This document shows, one piece after another, positions 1 to 7,095 of a stretch of 21,476 bases of DNA. The DNA lies in IMG/VR virus record IMGVR_UViG_3300047483_000348, positions 1 to 21,476 of that record. The stretch is one strand, 5' to 3'. The number at the start of each line of letters is the position of its first letter. Within the stretch, counting starts at the first letter, position 1. The stretch comes from a virus. The translations under genes and the position numbers were made by a program. Under the pieces are notes generated by a model, which was not told the DNA's origin, searched no databases, and worked only from the letters and a program-made list of their open reading frames with translations.

Positions 1-1034
1 GCATTAAGATAGTCATTATAATTTTCAACTATAAATTGATCATACAGTTTTGGTTTACTTGCTACAATATTCCACTCTTTTCTATTAACTGGAAATCTAA
101 ATTCTATTTCTCGCTTGCTTAATTGAACATTTTTACTTAATAAAAAGATTCCATCATATGTTTCGTTTCCATCTTCTTGATGTATAAATGCATGATTATA
201 TTCTCTATCATAATCATGATTATGATTCTTTTTTGAAAAATATAAATCAAATTTAAAATTATCAACTGGTGTAATATTCTTCGATGTCATCCAAAACATC
301 TCAGTTGTGGTATTTTCTAACGCATCTAGATATTCTTGATATGTATCAATTGTGAAGATGTCATATAGCTTTGGTTTACTTGCTACAATGTTCCATTCTT
401 TCCTATTAACCGGAAACCTAAATTCTATTTCTTTTTTACTTAACTGGACATTTTTACTTAATAGAAAAATTCCGTCATACGTCTCTTTCTCATCTTCTTC
501 ATGTATAAATGCATGATTTGAATTTCGATCCTGATAAAATTCATTTGTTCGTTTTGTAAAAAATATATCAAATTTAAAATCATCAACCGGACTGATGTTT
601 TTTGACGTCATCCAAAACATCTCAGTTGTAGTATTTTCTAATGCATCTAGATATTCTTGATATGTATCGATTTCAAAAATATCATAAATTTTAAGTGGTG
701 TACTAGATTGTATATCAACTTCTTTTTTGTTTAGAAAAAATCGATATTGAAATTCTCTCTCAGATATCGATGCTGTTTTAGGTACTAAACACACACCGTT
801 AAAAGTAGTGTCATTTTTAAACACATGTATGTATTCTTGATCCCAAGTCGGAACTTCGTAATCAAAGTTAAAACTATCCTTTAAAACGATGTCATCCCAT
901 ACTACCCAAAACATCGATGTAAAAGCCTGAGATTTTGCTTCTGTTAATGTGCTAGCGTGTTTTGCAAAAGGATAACGTGTACGAAGTTTTTTTAACCCTG
1001 CAGGAATATCCGATATGTAAAATATATCGTACAT
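1..1034 (-). CDS. Tandem-repeat protein of degenerate glycosyltransferase-like units (C-terminus outside window)
   Basis: Open from an ATG at 1034 to the left edge with no stop; 344 residues are visible. The ATG overlaps the preceding gene's TAA by one base (TAATG) and has an AAGAG Shine-Dalgarno. The protein is a series of units: residues 1-115, 116-222, 223-329, and a fourth starting at 330. Each opens with YDIF/LYDQF, then a TEMFW-type strand, then a KFD strand, and closes with a FRFPVN-type strand. Unit 1 can be matched by eye to the neighbouring 301-residue glycosyltransferase: YPFAKH against IPWAKR, and FWVVWDD against FVTVDAD. Units 2 and 3 are about 80% identical to each other and have TSKN where the metal-binding DxD should be, so they are probably not catalytic. 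A sugar- or protein-binding role is inference. An active domain could lie beyond the edge. Confidence 0.85.
   Translation of the reverse strand, partial: MYDIFYISDIPAGLKKLRTRYPFAKHASTLTEAKSQAFTSMFWVVWDDIVLKDSFNFDYEVPTWDQEYIHVFKNDTTFNGVCLVPKTASISEREFQYRFFLNKKEVDIQSSTPLKIYDIFEIDTYQEYLDALENTTTEMFWMTSKNISPVDDFKFDIFFTKRTNEFYQDRNSNHAFIHEEDEKETYDGIFLLSKNVQLSKKEIEFRFPVNRKEWNIVASKPKLYDIFTIDTYQEYLDALENTTTEMFWMTSKNITPVDNFKFDLYFSKKNHNHDYDREYNHAFIHQEDGNETYDGIFLLSKNVQLSKREIEFRFPVNRKEWNIVASKPKLYDQFIVENYNDYLN
48..368 (-). repeat. Tandem 321-base repeat, copy B (residues 223-329)
   Basis: The second near-identical 107-residue unit, LYDIF to SKPK. A further unit starts at position 47 (LYDQFIVENYNDYL) and is cut by the window edge, so the array is longer than seen here. 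Differences from copy A cluster in a segment of about 13 residues at 198-236. Confidence 0.9.
369..689 (-). repeat. Tandem 321-base repeat, copy A (residues 116-222)
   Basis: One complete 107-residue unit, running from IYDIF to SKPK. It is followed head to tail by copy B at exactly 321 bases. About 86 of 107 residues match copy B by eye. The match is also strong in the DNA: the stretch reading ccaaaacatctcagttgt on the plus strand occurs in both copies. This points to a fairly recent in-frame duplication. Confidence 0.9.
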
Positions 1035-1939
1035 TAATCTCTTCTCAAAATTCGTCTATTGTTATTATATACTGTTTTGAAGAATGTAGAACTGTCGGGC
1101 TCTAGATCGGCAATTTCTAATCCACATTCTCTTTTTAAAGTGTGTCCTAATCCTAACACTTCGTAAGGCAACATATCTAAATCTATAGTATACTTGCTAT
1201 ATTTTGATTCCCATTGTTCTGTTAACCAATCAAAATCTCTAACTAGACTATAATCCCAATCAGTACAATTTGTAAGATATGCACCTTCTCGTGCACCATA
1301 TATAGACCATATTCCGTGTTGAACATCCATGCCGACACTACACCAAATTAACAATCGCTGATAATTTTGCCACCAAACTTTTTTAATATCTAATGCTTTT
1401 GCACCTTGATCAAGGCTCATCTTTACGCCTTCTCGAAATCCTGCTCTCCATGCTTGAAACGGGCTTGCATTTGTATAGCTTTCAGAATAGCACTCGTTGA
1501 ACTGAAAATACCTCTCATCAAAACAAAATTCAACTTTTCCTTTAATATCATCAGGATCCGAATTTTCATGTGTTCTCATTTCGTTAACAAACTTTCGAGT
1601 CCACATTTTTAAACCTCCGTTACCGTACATTAATCCGTTAACATGAACTTTTCCGCACCAACTAAAAACATGATCTTTTGTTAATCCTAACTCATCTAAA
1701 TTTAGTTCTAATCTCAAAAACTTTGGATCTACTATATTATCGGCATCAACTGTAACAAAATATTCTGTTTCACTTTCTGCTGCACATGCCTTATGAGCTG
1801 CATCACTACCTTTTACTCCGTGTACTCTCTTTGCCCACGGAATTTTACTTAATAAATCTGCATAGTTTTTTTCAGCGTTCGGTTCGTCATAGCTGAGGAA
1901 AATTATATCTTGATCTATAATCTTAATTATGTTACTCAT
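1034..1939 (-). CDS. Glycosyltransferase, GT-A fold, family-2-like
   Basis: A 301-residue protein, probably cytoplasmic (no signal peptide or membrane segment). The N-terminus has IIFLSYDEPNAEKN (about residues 12-25), typical of the nucleotide-sugar binding strand of this phage glycosyltransferase group. It is followed by IPWAKRVHGVKG (33-44) and a DAD metal-binding motif at 65-67 in FVTVDADN. Further motifs are MYGNGGLKMW (104-113), an acceptor-side strand, and FQAWRAGFREGVKMSLDQG (161-179), which I recall from glycosyltransferase-like proteins of marine T4-like phages. The ATG overlaps the end of the upstream gene by 8 bases (ATGAGTAA) with no clear Shine-Dalgarno, so translation is probably coupled. 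Donor sugar and acceptor cannot be read from the sequence. Its nearest relative in the window is the repeat protein just downstream. Confidence 0.82.
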   Translation of the reverse strand: MSNIIKIIDQDIIFLSYDEPNAEKNYADLLSKIPWAKRVHGVKGSDAAHKACAAESETEYFVTVDADNIVDPKFLRLELNLDELGLTKDHVFSWCGKVHVNGLMYGNGGLKMWTRKFVNEMRTHENSDPDDIKGKVEFCFDERYFQFNECYSESYTNASPFQAWRAGFREGVKMSLDQGAKALDIKKVWWQNYQRLLIWCSVGMDVQHGIWSIYGAREGAYLTNCTDWDYSLVRDFDWLTEQWESKYSKYTIDLDMLPYEVLGLGHTLKRECGLEIADLEPDSSTFFKTVYNNNRRILRRD

Positions 1940-2522
1940 ATACTGTTTTTAGCCCGTATGATTTAAATACTATCTTTGAAGATATCGATAACTTTGTAAT
2001 ATCTAATTCTTTTTTACTTGTAAACTGAAATTCAATGTTTTCTAAATCTAATAAATCTTTTATATCAATATACATAGTTCGAATTAAAAAATCAAAATCA
2101 TTTTCTAATGTAATAAAGATTACTATTTTTGAAAGTAAAAGCTCTGTTTTGTAATGTTCTTTTACAGAGCTATCTAAAGAAACTACCCATTTCTTTTTTG
2201 GTAAATTCCATTCTACTACTAACTCAGAAAACTTTTTTGTTTCTTCGATCCATTCGAATACATTATTTCGAAACACATAATCTTGATCTAATACCGGCAT
2301 TATACATTTAATTGTAATACCATTCTGCTTCTTTCTGCCAACAATATATTCAGAAAATTTCCATTCTCCTGATATTAACTTTGTTGCTTCATATTGCGGT
2401 ATTTCTATTCCGTGTTCATAGTCGATACTTTTTTCGTTAGACACTGATAAAATTTCACCGGACTTTTGATCGTAAAATGCATAAAATTTTACTGGAATGT
2501 CAATGAACTTTTTCTTTGCCAT
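1932..2522 (-). CDS. Conserved phage protein of unknown function
   Basis: A 196-residue protein I cannot name. It starts MAKKKFIDIPVKFYAFYD, followed by KSGEILSVSNE (about 20-30) and an SGEWKFSEYIVGRK segment (51-64). The rest is a mix of strands and charged helices (SELVVEWNLPKKKWVVSL) with no signal peptide, membrane segment or catalytic motif I recognise. The start is supported by an AGAAGGA Shine-Dalgarno placed inside the end of the upstream gene, with which it overlaps by 23 bases. It sits between three glycosyltransferases, so a role in the same pathway (partner, acceptor or chaperone) is reasonable, but that is context only. Confidence 0.75.
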   Translation of the reverse strand: MAKKKFIDIPVKFYAFYDQKSGEILSVSNEKSIDYEHGIEIPQYEATKLISGEWKFSEYIVGRKKQNGITIKCIMPVLDQDYVFRNNVFEWIEETKKFSELVVEWNLPKKKWVVSLDSSVKEHYKTELLLSKIVIFITLENDFDFLIRTMYIDIKDLLDLENIEFQFTSKKELDITKLSISSKIVFKSYGLKTVYE

Positions 2523-3360
2523 TTACTAATCCTTCTAACTTTTTAATCATTTGCGATGTTAAGAAACTATTTTCTATGTAATGTGCAATCTTCGACTGTT
2601 TAATATTACCGATTACTAATTCTCCTCTAGAATTAAATGCACACGGTACAGCATCTTGCCAACTTTCAAATAATATCGGCCATCCTTGTATCCCTGGTTT
2701 TAGATGTATAAATTCTAAGGGAGAACAGTCGTCAATAACTGTTTCGTTAACTCCAAATATTTCAATTGCTATTGCTGTTGCTAAATCCATACTTAAACAA
2801 TCTTGATATTCTTTTAATGCAAATCGATCATAACACCATTGCCAGTTATTACATACAAATTCCAAAATTTTATAAAAGTCGTGTGTTTCTTGGCATTTTT
2901 TAAAATAATGCAATGCATAATACGGACTTGGCAAATTGTTTGCAGTAAATGTTTTTCGGTAAACATTAGTTGTATCATTAACTACTTCTAATTTATAATT
3001 TTTAATTCTCGAACAAAATTTTAGATTATAATTACTACAATAATCCCACCATTGCGAGATATCTTCTAATATTAACATATCCGAATCTAATACAATTGTT
3101 TCGTCGTACGGAGTTACATGATATAATTTCCATCTATGTTCCCCTCTATATCTTGTAACTTCTTCTGTGTTAACCCAAGGAATTTCAATTATATGATCAA
3201 ATACTTTTTGGTGTTTTTTAATTACTTTATCGTTAGTAACTAAAGACACATTTGTTACGTTTTTTTGACTATTTTTAATAGATAATGCTAGAGCATACGC
3301 TTGCTGAACATAATTTGTATCTTTCGTATTTTGTGCAAATATTAAAAATCCTTTAGACAC
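2500..3360 (-). CDS. Glycosyltransferase, GT8-like (GT-A fold), paralogue of the preceding gene
   Basis: A cytoplasmic-looking protein of 286 residues if started at GTG 3360, or 290 from ATG 3372. The GTG is preferred: GGAGG lies 5 bases upstream of it, the ATG has no Shine-Dalgarno, and starting there gives MSKGFLIFAQN, which lines up with MNGAVIFAQN of the upstream paralogue. Key features are the N-terminal strand GFLIFAQNT, a YALALSIKNS helix, DHIIEIPW, and TPYDETIVLDSDMLIL, whose DSD (about residues 92-94) is the expected metal and sugar-nucleotide ligand. FIHLKPGIQGWP towards the C-terminus resembles the HxxGxxKPW-type motif of GT8 enzymes but is not exact. Donor and acceptor are unknown. 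The paralogous pair may act one after the other on a glycan. Confidence 0.75.
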   Translation of the reverse strand: MSKGFLIFAQNTKDTNYVQQAYALALSIKNSQKNVTNVSLVTNDKVIKKHQKVFDHIIEIPWVNTEEVTRYRGEHRWKLYHVTPYDETIVLDSDMLILEDISQWWDYCSNYNLKFCSRIKNYKLEVVNDTTNVYRKTFTANNLPSPYYALHYFKKCQETHDFYKILEFVCNNWQWCYDRFALKEYQDCLSMDLATAIAIEIFGVNETVIDDCSPLEFIHLKPGIQGWPILFESWQDAVPCAFNSRGELVIGNIKQSKIAHYIENSFLTSQMIKKLEGLVNGKEKVH

Positions 3361-4192
3361 CGGTACCTCCATCGATAAATCTTAAAAGGCTCATTTTATT
3401 CATTACGTGAACATCTATTCCTGATGTTTTTACTGCAAGATATTCACCATAACTATTTGGTTTTTGAATTAAAAATTGCATATCAGTGTCATTCATATCG
3501 ATCAAGTAATCTTGCTCTAAAATATATGTCATTTTACCGGGTAATTCTGTTGCAAATTCACCGTTTGTTTTACCATTCATTATGTGAATTGCAATACTAA
3601 ACGAATAATCATTTCGATATAAGATCGATTCAATGTTATATAATACTTTGAAGTAGCCCCAGTTTTCTTTTATGTAATTTATCAAAGTAAAGAAACATTC
3701 CATTACCGGATGTTTTTCAAATACAAATGCAGTTGCCCAATAGAATGGGACAGAATATGGATTTACCCGAGTAAAATACTCGTCTTTTCTCCATTGAGAC
3801 AAGTCAAAGCTATTGTGATAAATTTGAAACAATGCATCTCGGTCGAATGCTTGTTTTAATTTTGAAGAATTGATAATAAAATCACTGTCAATTACTAGAG
3901 TTTTTTGATAAGGTGTAAGTTCGTATACTTGATTTCGTGAGGTATTTTTCCATTCTACTTTTTTAGAACTTAATGTACCGTCATAAAACAATTTTTGTGT
4001 ACAATTTTCGTATGGAATCTTGATGATCCTATCGAATGTATCTTTAGGATATTCTAAAAAAGAATCAGGATTATCTGTAATAATGCTAACAGGAAGATCT
4101 AAATACTTCTTAATTCGTACTGCACAAAAGTATGCTAGTTTACTGTAGTCAATAATTCCATTATTTTGAGCAAAGATTACTGCTCCATTCAT
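3353..4192 (-). CDS. Glycosyltransferase, GT8-like (GT-A fold)
   Basis: A 279-residue protein with the same layout as its downstream neighbour: NGAVIFAQN at the start, LPVSIITDNPDSF, DRIIKIPY, and TPYQKTLVIDSDFII with DSD at 102-104. Later come VPFYWATAFVFEKHPVM and NYIKENW, matched by PSPYYALHYFKK and EFVCNNW in the paralogue. It ends in a DVHVMNKMSLLRF segment whose His could be the third metal ligand, as in GT8 enzymes. The start overlaps the upstream gene by four bases (ATGA), with GAGG about 12 bases before it. The last bases, GGAGGTACCGGTGTCTAA, contain the Shine-Dalgarno and GTG start of the next gene. Substrate is not known. Confidence 0.75.
   Translation of the reverse strand: MNGAVIFAQNNGIIDYSKLAYFCAVRIKKYLDLPVSIITDNPDSFLEYPKDTFDRIIKIPYENCTQKLFYDGTLSSKKVEWKNTSRNQVYELTPYQKTLVIDSDFIINSSKLKQAFDRDALFQIYHNSFDLSQWRKDEYFTRVNPYSVPFYWATAFVFEKHPVMECFFTLINYIKENWGYFKVLYNIESILYRNDYSFSIAIHIMNGKTNGEFATELPGKMTYILEQDYLIDMNDTDMQFLIQKPNSYGEYLAVKTSGIDVHVMNKMSLLRFIDGGTGV
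3366..3370 (-). promoter_or_regulatory. Ribosome binding site deciding a GTG start
   Basis: GGAGG on the minus strand, five bases before GTG at 3360. It lies inside the last codons (Gly-Gly-Thr-Gly-Val) of the upstream glycosyltransferase and immediately after the alternative ATG at 3372, so it cannot serve that ATG. Confidence 0.7.
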
Positions 4193-4539
4193 AACGAGAC
4201 AATATCCTCTACTCTTCTTTTGTTTTTTATGTCTGCAAATCGAGTAGCATACTCGTTTACTGCATTAAAATAGGTATTTACAACATCATCGTAAAATTTA
4301 TTAACATCATTTACAATTACAGGAAAATTATTTGCATCAATAAAGGCTGCATCCTTAACAATTCCTCGATGAATCATTAAATTAGTAAAAGATATTAATT
4401 CAGGAGTTATTTTAAAAGTACCACCGTTAATGTAGTATACAGTTTTTTGTTCAAATTCTTCTAAAATAACACGTCTTTGATTTGATAAAGATGCAATATA
4501 ATTTGCTACATCAAAGGCTTTTTCAACTTTTTCATCCAT
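4189..4539 (-). CDS. Small conserved helical phage protein, function unknown
   Basis: A 116-residue, mostly helical, charged protein. It opens with EKAFDVANYIASLSNQRR, continues with EEFEQKTVYYINGGTFKIT (about 28-46), and ends in a long helix NEYATRFADIKNKRRVE. I associate this layout (AxxYIA...NQ+R, EEF-Q, NGGTF, NPV-type middle) with a small unannotated protein seen beside tail genes in marine T4-like phages; no biochemical role is known to me. The start is well supported by AGAGG eight bases upstream. It is the first gene after a sigma70-like promoter and overlaps the first glycosyltransferase by four bases (ATGA), so it leads the sugar-transfer operon. Its function could belong to either the tail block or the glycosylation block. 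Confidence 0.78.
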   Translation of the reverse strand: MDEKVEKAFDVANYIASLSNQRRVILEEFEQKTVYYINGGTFKITPELISFTNLMIHRGIVKDAAFIDANNFPVIVNDVNKFYDDVVNTYFNAVNEYATRFADIKNKRRVEDIVSL

Positions 4540-4549
4540 ACTTAACCTC

Positions 4550-4571
4550 TTTTAGTGATTTTACACTAAAA
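4550..4571 (-). repeat. Perfect 8-bp dyad enclosing the -10 box (possible operator)
   Basis: TTTTAGTG (4550-4557 on the plus strand) and CACTAAAA (4564-4571) are perfect inverted repeats. The six-base spacer is exactly the -10 hexamer of the promoter above. The stem is AT-rich, so a terminator is less likely than a protein-binding site, but either is unproven. Confidence 0.45.
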
Positions 4572-4586
4572 TAATTATCAGGTCAA
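4558..4586 (-). promoter_or_regulatory. Sigma70-type promoter for the glycosyltransferase operon
   Basis: On the minus strand, TTGACC (4586-4581) and TAAAAT (4563-4558) are separated by exactly 17 bases; each hexamer differs from consensus at one position. A start near 4551 would give a leader of about 12 bases that still contains the AGAGG Shine-Dalgarno. It lies in one of the few real gaps in the window. Confidence 0.6.
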
Positions 4587-4598
4587 GTATTAAGATTA

Positions 4599-5507
4599 CT
4601 ATAAAGTGGATGTCGGTGATGTTGGCTGTAAAATAGATACATTACTACCGGTTGCACGATATGTTTGAACTGTGCTAGTTAATGTACCGTCGACTGATTC
4701 GTCTGTTCCCCAAGGTGGATTTGGTTGTCCTGAATCGTCGGCAAAATATATTGTAAAAGTAATTTGATTTCTATTGGTTGTATCATTTACTCGCGCATTA
4801 ATGTAATACTTGTTTGGATAATAAGATTCAGCCGATGTTAATGCTCTAGTAAAAATTGTTTGATCAGAAGTAGTTAAATCATAAAAACCAATACCTGACC
4901 CTGTACCCTGTCCTGATGTTGATGTAGTATCATAATCAAACGTAATTGTACCCATGTTTGTTAATAGAGTTGTCCAAGATGTATTCTTAGAACCGCTATT
5001 TCCTCCGGTTCGACTTGCAGTAAACTCTATCTTTCCTCCAGAGTTAAAGAAGTATCGTGAATTATATGTTCCTGGATAAATTGTTGATTCGGTAAAGTTA
5101 ACAACAACAGTATGCGACACTACAGTATTCCACGACGCCACCCGTTGAGCCGAATTAATAGTTGCCCTAGTTGCTTGTCCAGCAGGTAATGCAAATCTTC
5201 CAGGTCCAATTGCATCCGATACTAACTTGTATTCGTCATAAATTTCTGATGCTAATGTTACGTTTGCAGCAGGCGTAGTTAAATTGTTTGCATAACTAGT
5301 ATCAGTTTGATGTTGTATACATTTTAACAAATCATTTCGTAAATTTTCCCATTGAGATATCGAAATTCTAGTACCTGTTGATACTTGAGAACTAGTTACT
5401 GATTGCCCGTACCCATAAGTTCCGGATCCTTGTCCTAACACAAGTGCTGCCGACGATTGCAATGCATTAAAATCCGACGCTAGTATTAGAGTATTTTTAC
5501 CTGCCAT
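4599..5507 (-). CDS. Phage virion structural protein
   Basis: A 302-residue protein. The N-terminus MAGKNTLILASDFN is followed by a Gly/Ser/Gln-rich stretch (GQGSGTYGYGQSVTSSQV), then a helical part with ISQWENLRNDLLKCIQHQTD. Around residues 155-165, the strand pattern RYFFNSGGKIEFTASRTGG is one I know from structural proteins of T4-like marine phages. The C-terminus is rich in Ser/Thr/Pro. No enzyme motif is visible. The start has AAGGAT seven bases or so upstream. It is the last gene of the adhesion block, and its TAG stop is followed by the gap holding the next operon's promoter. A particle component, possibly neck or tail, is likely; its exact place is not known. Confidence 0.7.
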   Translation of the reverse strand: MAGKNTLILASDFNALQSSAALVLGQGSGTYGYGQSVTSSQVSTGTRISISQWENLRNDLLKCIQHQTDTSYANNLTTPAANVTLASEIYDEYKLVSDAIGPGRFALPAGQATRATINSAQRVASWNTVVSHTVVVNFTESTIYPGTYNSRYFFNSGGKIEFTASRTGGNSGSKNTSWTTLLTNMGTITFDYDTTSTSGQGTGSGIGFYDLTTSDQTIFTRALTSAESYYPNKYYINARVNDTTNRNQITFTIYFADDSGQPNPPWGTDESVDGTLTSTVQTYRATGSNVSILQPTSPTSTL

Positions 5508-5522
5508 AAATTATCCTTTGTT

Positions 5523-5530
5523 TATTTAAT
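5523..5530 (-). promoter_or_regulatory. Weak T4-late-promoter-like octamer
   Basis: ATTAAATA on the minus strand matches TATAAATA at 6 of 8 positions. It sits in the 24-base gap, 15 bases before the start codon at 5507. Weak on its own; listed because similar boxes occur in two other gaps. Confidence 0.3.
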
Positions 5531-5531
5531 C

Positions 5532-7058
5532 TTAAAGTATTACACACTCGACTAATTTGACGTCGAACGAGCTATTTGACTCTAATGCAATAGCAAATAC
5601 TCTACTATCTACTGTATTAACTATACTAGCTGTTCCGTCTGCTGCTGCTACTAATGAATCTCCTTTATTAACAGGTCCACTAACTTTAACAGGAACTCTT
5701 CCTTTTAATGCAACATACACGCCGCCTTCTAATTCTGAATTCATCATATATGCAGGATTTTCAGATATAACACCAATTGCACGTTTTCCGTATGAGCTTG
5801 CTGTAATTTCTTTTTCTCCGCCAACAACCATTACTGTACCAACTTCGTAATCAGCATCAGGTAAGTATTTTTCTGCTAAGTCTGCGTAATTTGCCGATGT
5901 TGCTGTACCTACAAAGAACGATCCTTTAATCGCACCTGCCGGAATTACTGTCGAATTAATTGTTTGTTGTGCAGAAGTTCTTACAACTACTGTTCCCGAA
6001 GATTGATATTCACTTGCAGTTGCCGGTGCCGGTGATAATTCGGTATTAACTACCATCTTATTAGCTAAAGATGCTGTTCCTTCAAAGTCATATGCATATA
6101 CTTTCTTAAACTTATAAGAAACTGTACCTAAATCAGTGACGTTATCTTCACCCGGACGAACATTAAGATCAACTAACTGCAACGGAGTTCTAGTAGTAGA
6201 GTTTACAGTTGTCTGGAACTTCATTGTTCCGCCTGCTTGGTTCCTAAAAATTGGCGTTTCAGCACTTTCGTTCTTAATAAGTAACTTTGGAGGATTAGTT
6301 GATCCTACTGTGAATCCGTCATCTCCAAATGATACTACACCAGTAAATGTTGCATCACCTGTTCTAACGAAGTCAGATTCAGTATATCCGCCCAATCTCT
6401 CAGCATTTGTAGCAGTTCCCCAGAATCGATGTGCCGATGTTGTTTCACCGATATGACTTGGATCATCATTATTAGTATAAATTAATGTTAAACCTTCATG
6501 TATCTTTGAAAAACCTGTAATATCATCTGTACCTGGCTTTAATGTAAATACCGGATCAGAACTAATAATGAATACAGTAACTCCGTTTGCAACACCTTCA
6601 ACAATTGCATGTGTATTACCTAAAGTATCTGTTACCTTTCTTGATCTCATCTGTGTAGTAGCAGAACCAGGGATTCCTTGCGGCCCAATTAAAACATATT
6701 TGGATCCGTCCCATACATAAAATTGATTATTAGTTGTATCAAACCAAAAGTCTCCAACAGATAACCCGGAAGGTTCTACAGTTCCGGTTTCGGATCCTCC
6801 GATAGTTCTAAATTTTAAACCATCGTAAAATTTTACTTTACCGTTAGATGAATCATACCAAATTTGTCCTGCAATTGGTCTCGGAGGAGGAGATGAATTA
6901 GCAAAGTTTTCAAGCATGAACACAAAATTTTCATTTTGTACTTCACCATATCCGGCATAGTTTTTACCGATTAACTTAATGTCTAATCTGTTGTCGATAG
7001 TACCGTCTGTAATAACAGTAATCTGATCTCCGTTATATTTGTTTATAGTATATGGCAT
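5532..7058 (-). CDS. Tail fibre/adhesin with C-terminal G2-peptidase-like chaperone domain
   Basis: A 508-residue fibre protein. Residues 1-125 are the anchor shared with the next two fibre genes: LIGKNYAGYGEVQNENF, LENFAN, GQIWYD, GDFWFDTTNNQFYVWDG. A second shared part runs to about 195 (VFIISSDPVF, GFSKIHEGL). The middle is a typical shaft with GEDNVTDLGTVSYKFKKVYA (304-323). From about 375 to the end the protein has TSANYADLAEKY, GTVMVVGGEKEIT, AIGVISENPAYMMN, VALKGRVPVKVSGPVNKGD. This resembles the autoproteolytic or chaperone ends (Peptidase_G2/IMC type) of phage fibres, which help trimer folding and are sometimes cut off. Whether this one cleaves is not shown. The start has only a weak AAGAGA Shine-Dalgarno, and a late-promoter-like box lies 25 bases upstream. 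Confidence 0.8.
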   Translation of the reverse strand: MPYTINKYNGDQITVITDGTIDNRLDIKLIGKNYAGYGEVQNENFVFMLENFANSSPPPRPIAGQIWYDSSNGKVKFYDGLKFRTIGGSETGTVEPSGLSVGDFWFDTTNNQFYVWDGSKYVLIGPQGIPGSATTQMRSRKVTDTLGNTHAIVEGVANGVTVFIISSDPVFTLKPGTDDITGFSKIHEGLTLIYTNNDDPSHIGETTSAHRFWGTATNAERLGGYTESDFVRTGDATFTGVVSFGDDGFTVGSTNPPKLLIKNESAETPIFRNQAGGTMKFQTTVNSTTRTPLQLVDLNVRPGEDNVTDLGTVSYKFKKVYAYDFEGTASLANKMVVNTELSPAPATASEYQSSGTVVVRTSAQQTINSTVIPAGAIKGSFFVGTATSANYADLAEKYLPDADYEVGTVMVVGGEKEITASSYGKRAIGVISENPAYMMNSELEGGVYVALKGRVPVKVSGPVNKGDSLVAAADGTASIVNTVDSRVFAIALESNSSFDVKLVECVIL

Positions 7059-7083
7059 GTTATAAATCTCTTAAATCTTTATG

Positions 7084-7091
7084 TATTTATT
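7084..7091 (-). promoter_or_regulatory. T4-late-promoter-like octamer
   Basis: AATAAATA on the minus strand, 7 of 8 matches to the T4 late consensus TATAAATA. It lies in the 37-base gap between two fibre genes, 25 bases before the start at 7058. Confidence 0.45.
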
Positions 7092-7095
7092 CCTA

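Noticed and set aside
48-689. The 321-base repeat as a CRISPR array or mobile-element repeat
   Set aside because: Units are directly adjacent, in frame and encode a protein unit of 107 residues; there are no spacers, inverted ends or transposase.
1406-1612. Plus-strand open frames such as this one, and those at 2129-2311, 5557-5850, 6136-6456, 7808-7996, 9025-9285, 9499-9699, 10252-10509, 15021-15230 and 20451-20684
   Set aside because: All are antisense to strong minus-strand genes, short, and lack recognisable protein features; they look like frame shadows.
4550-4571. The dyad as a rho-independent terminator of the 302-residue gene
   Set aside because: The stem is six of eight A/T pairs, no T-run follows on the coding strand, and it overlaps a good promoter.
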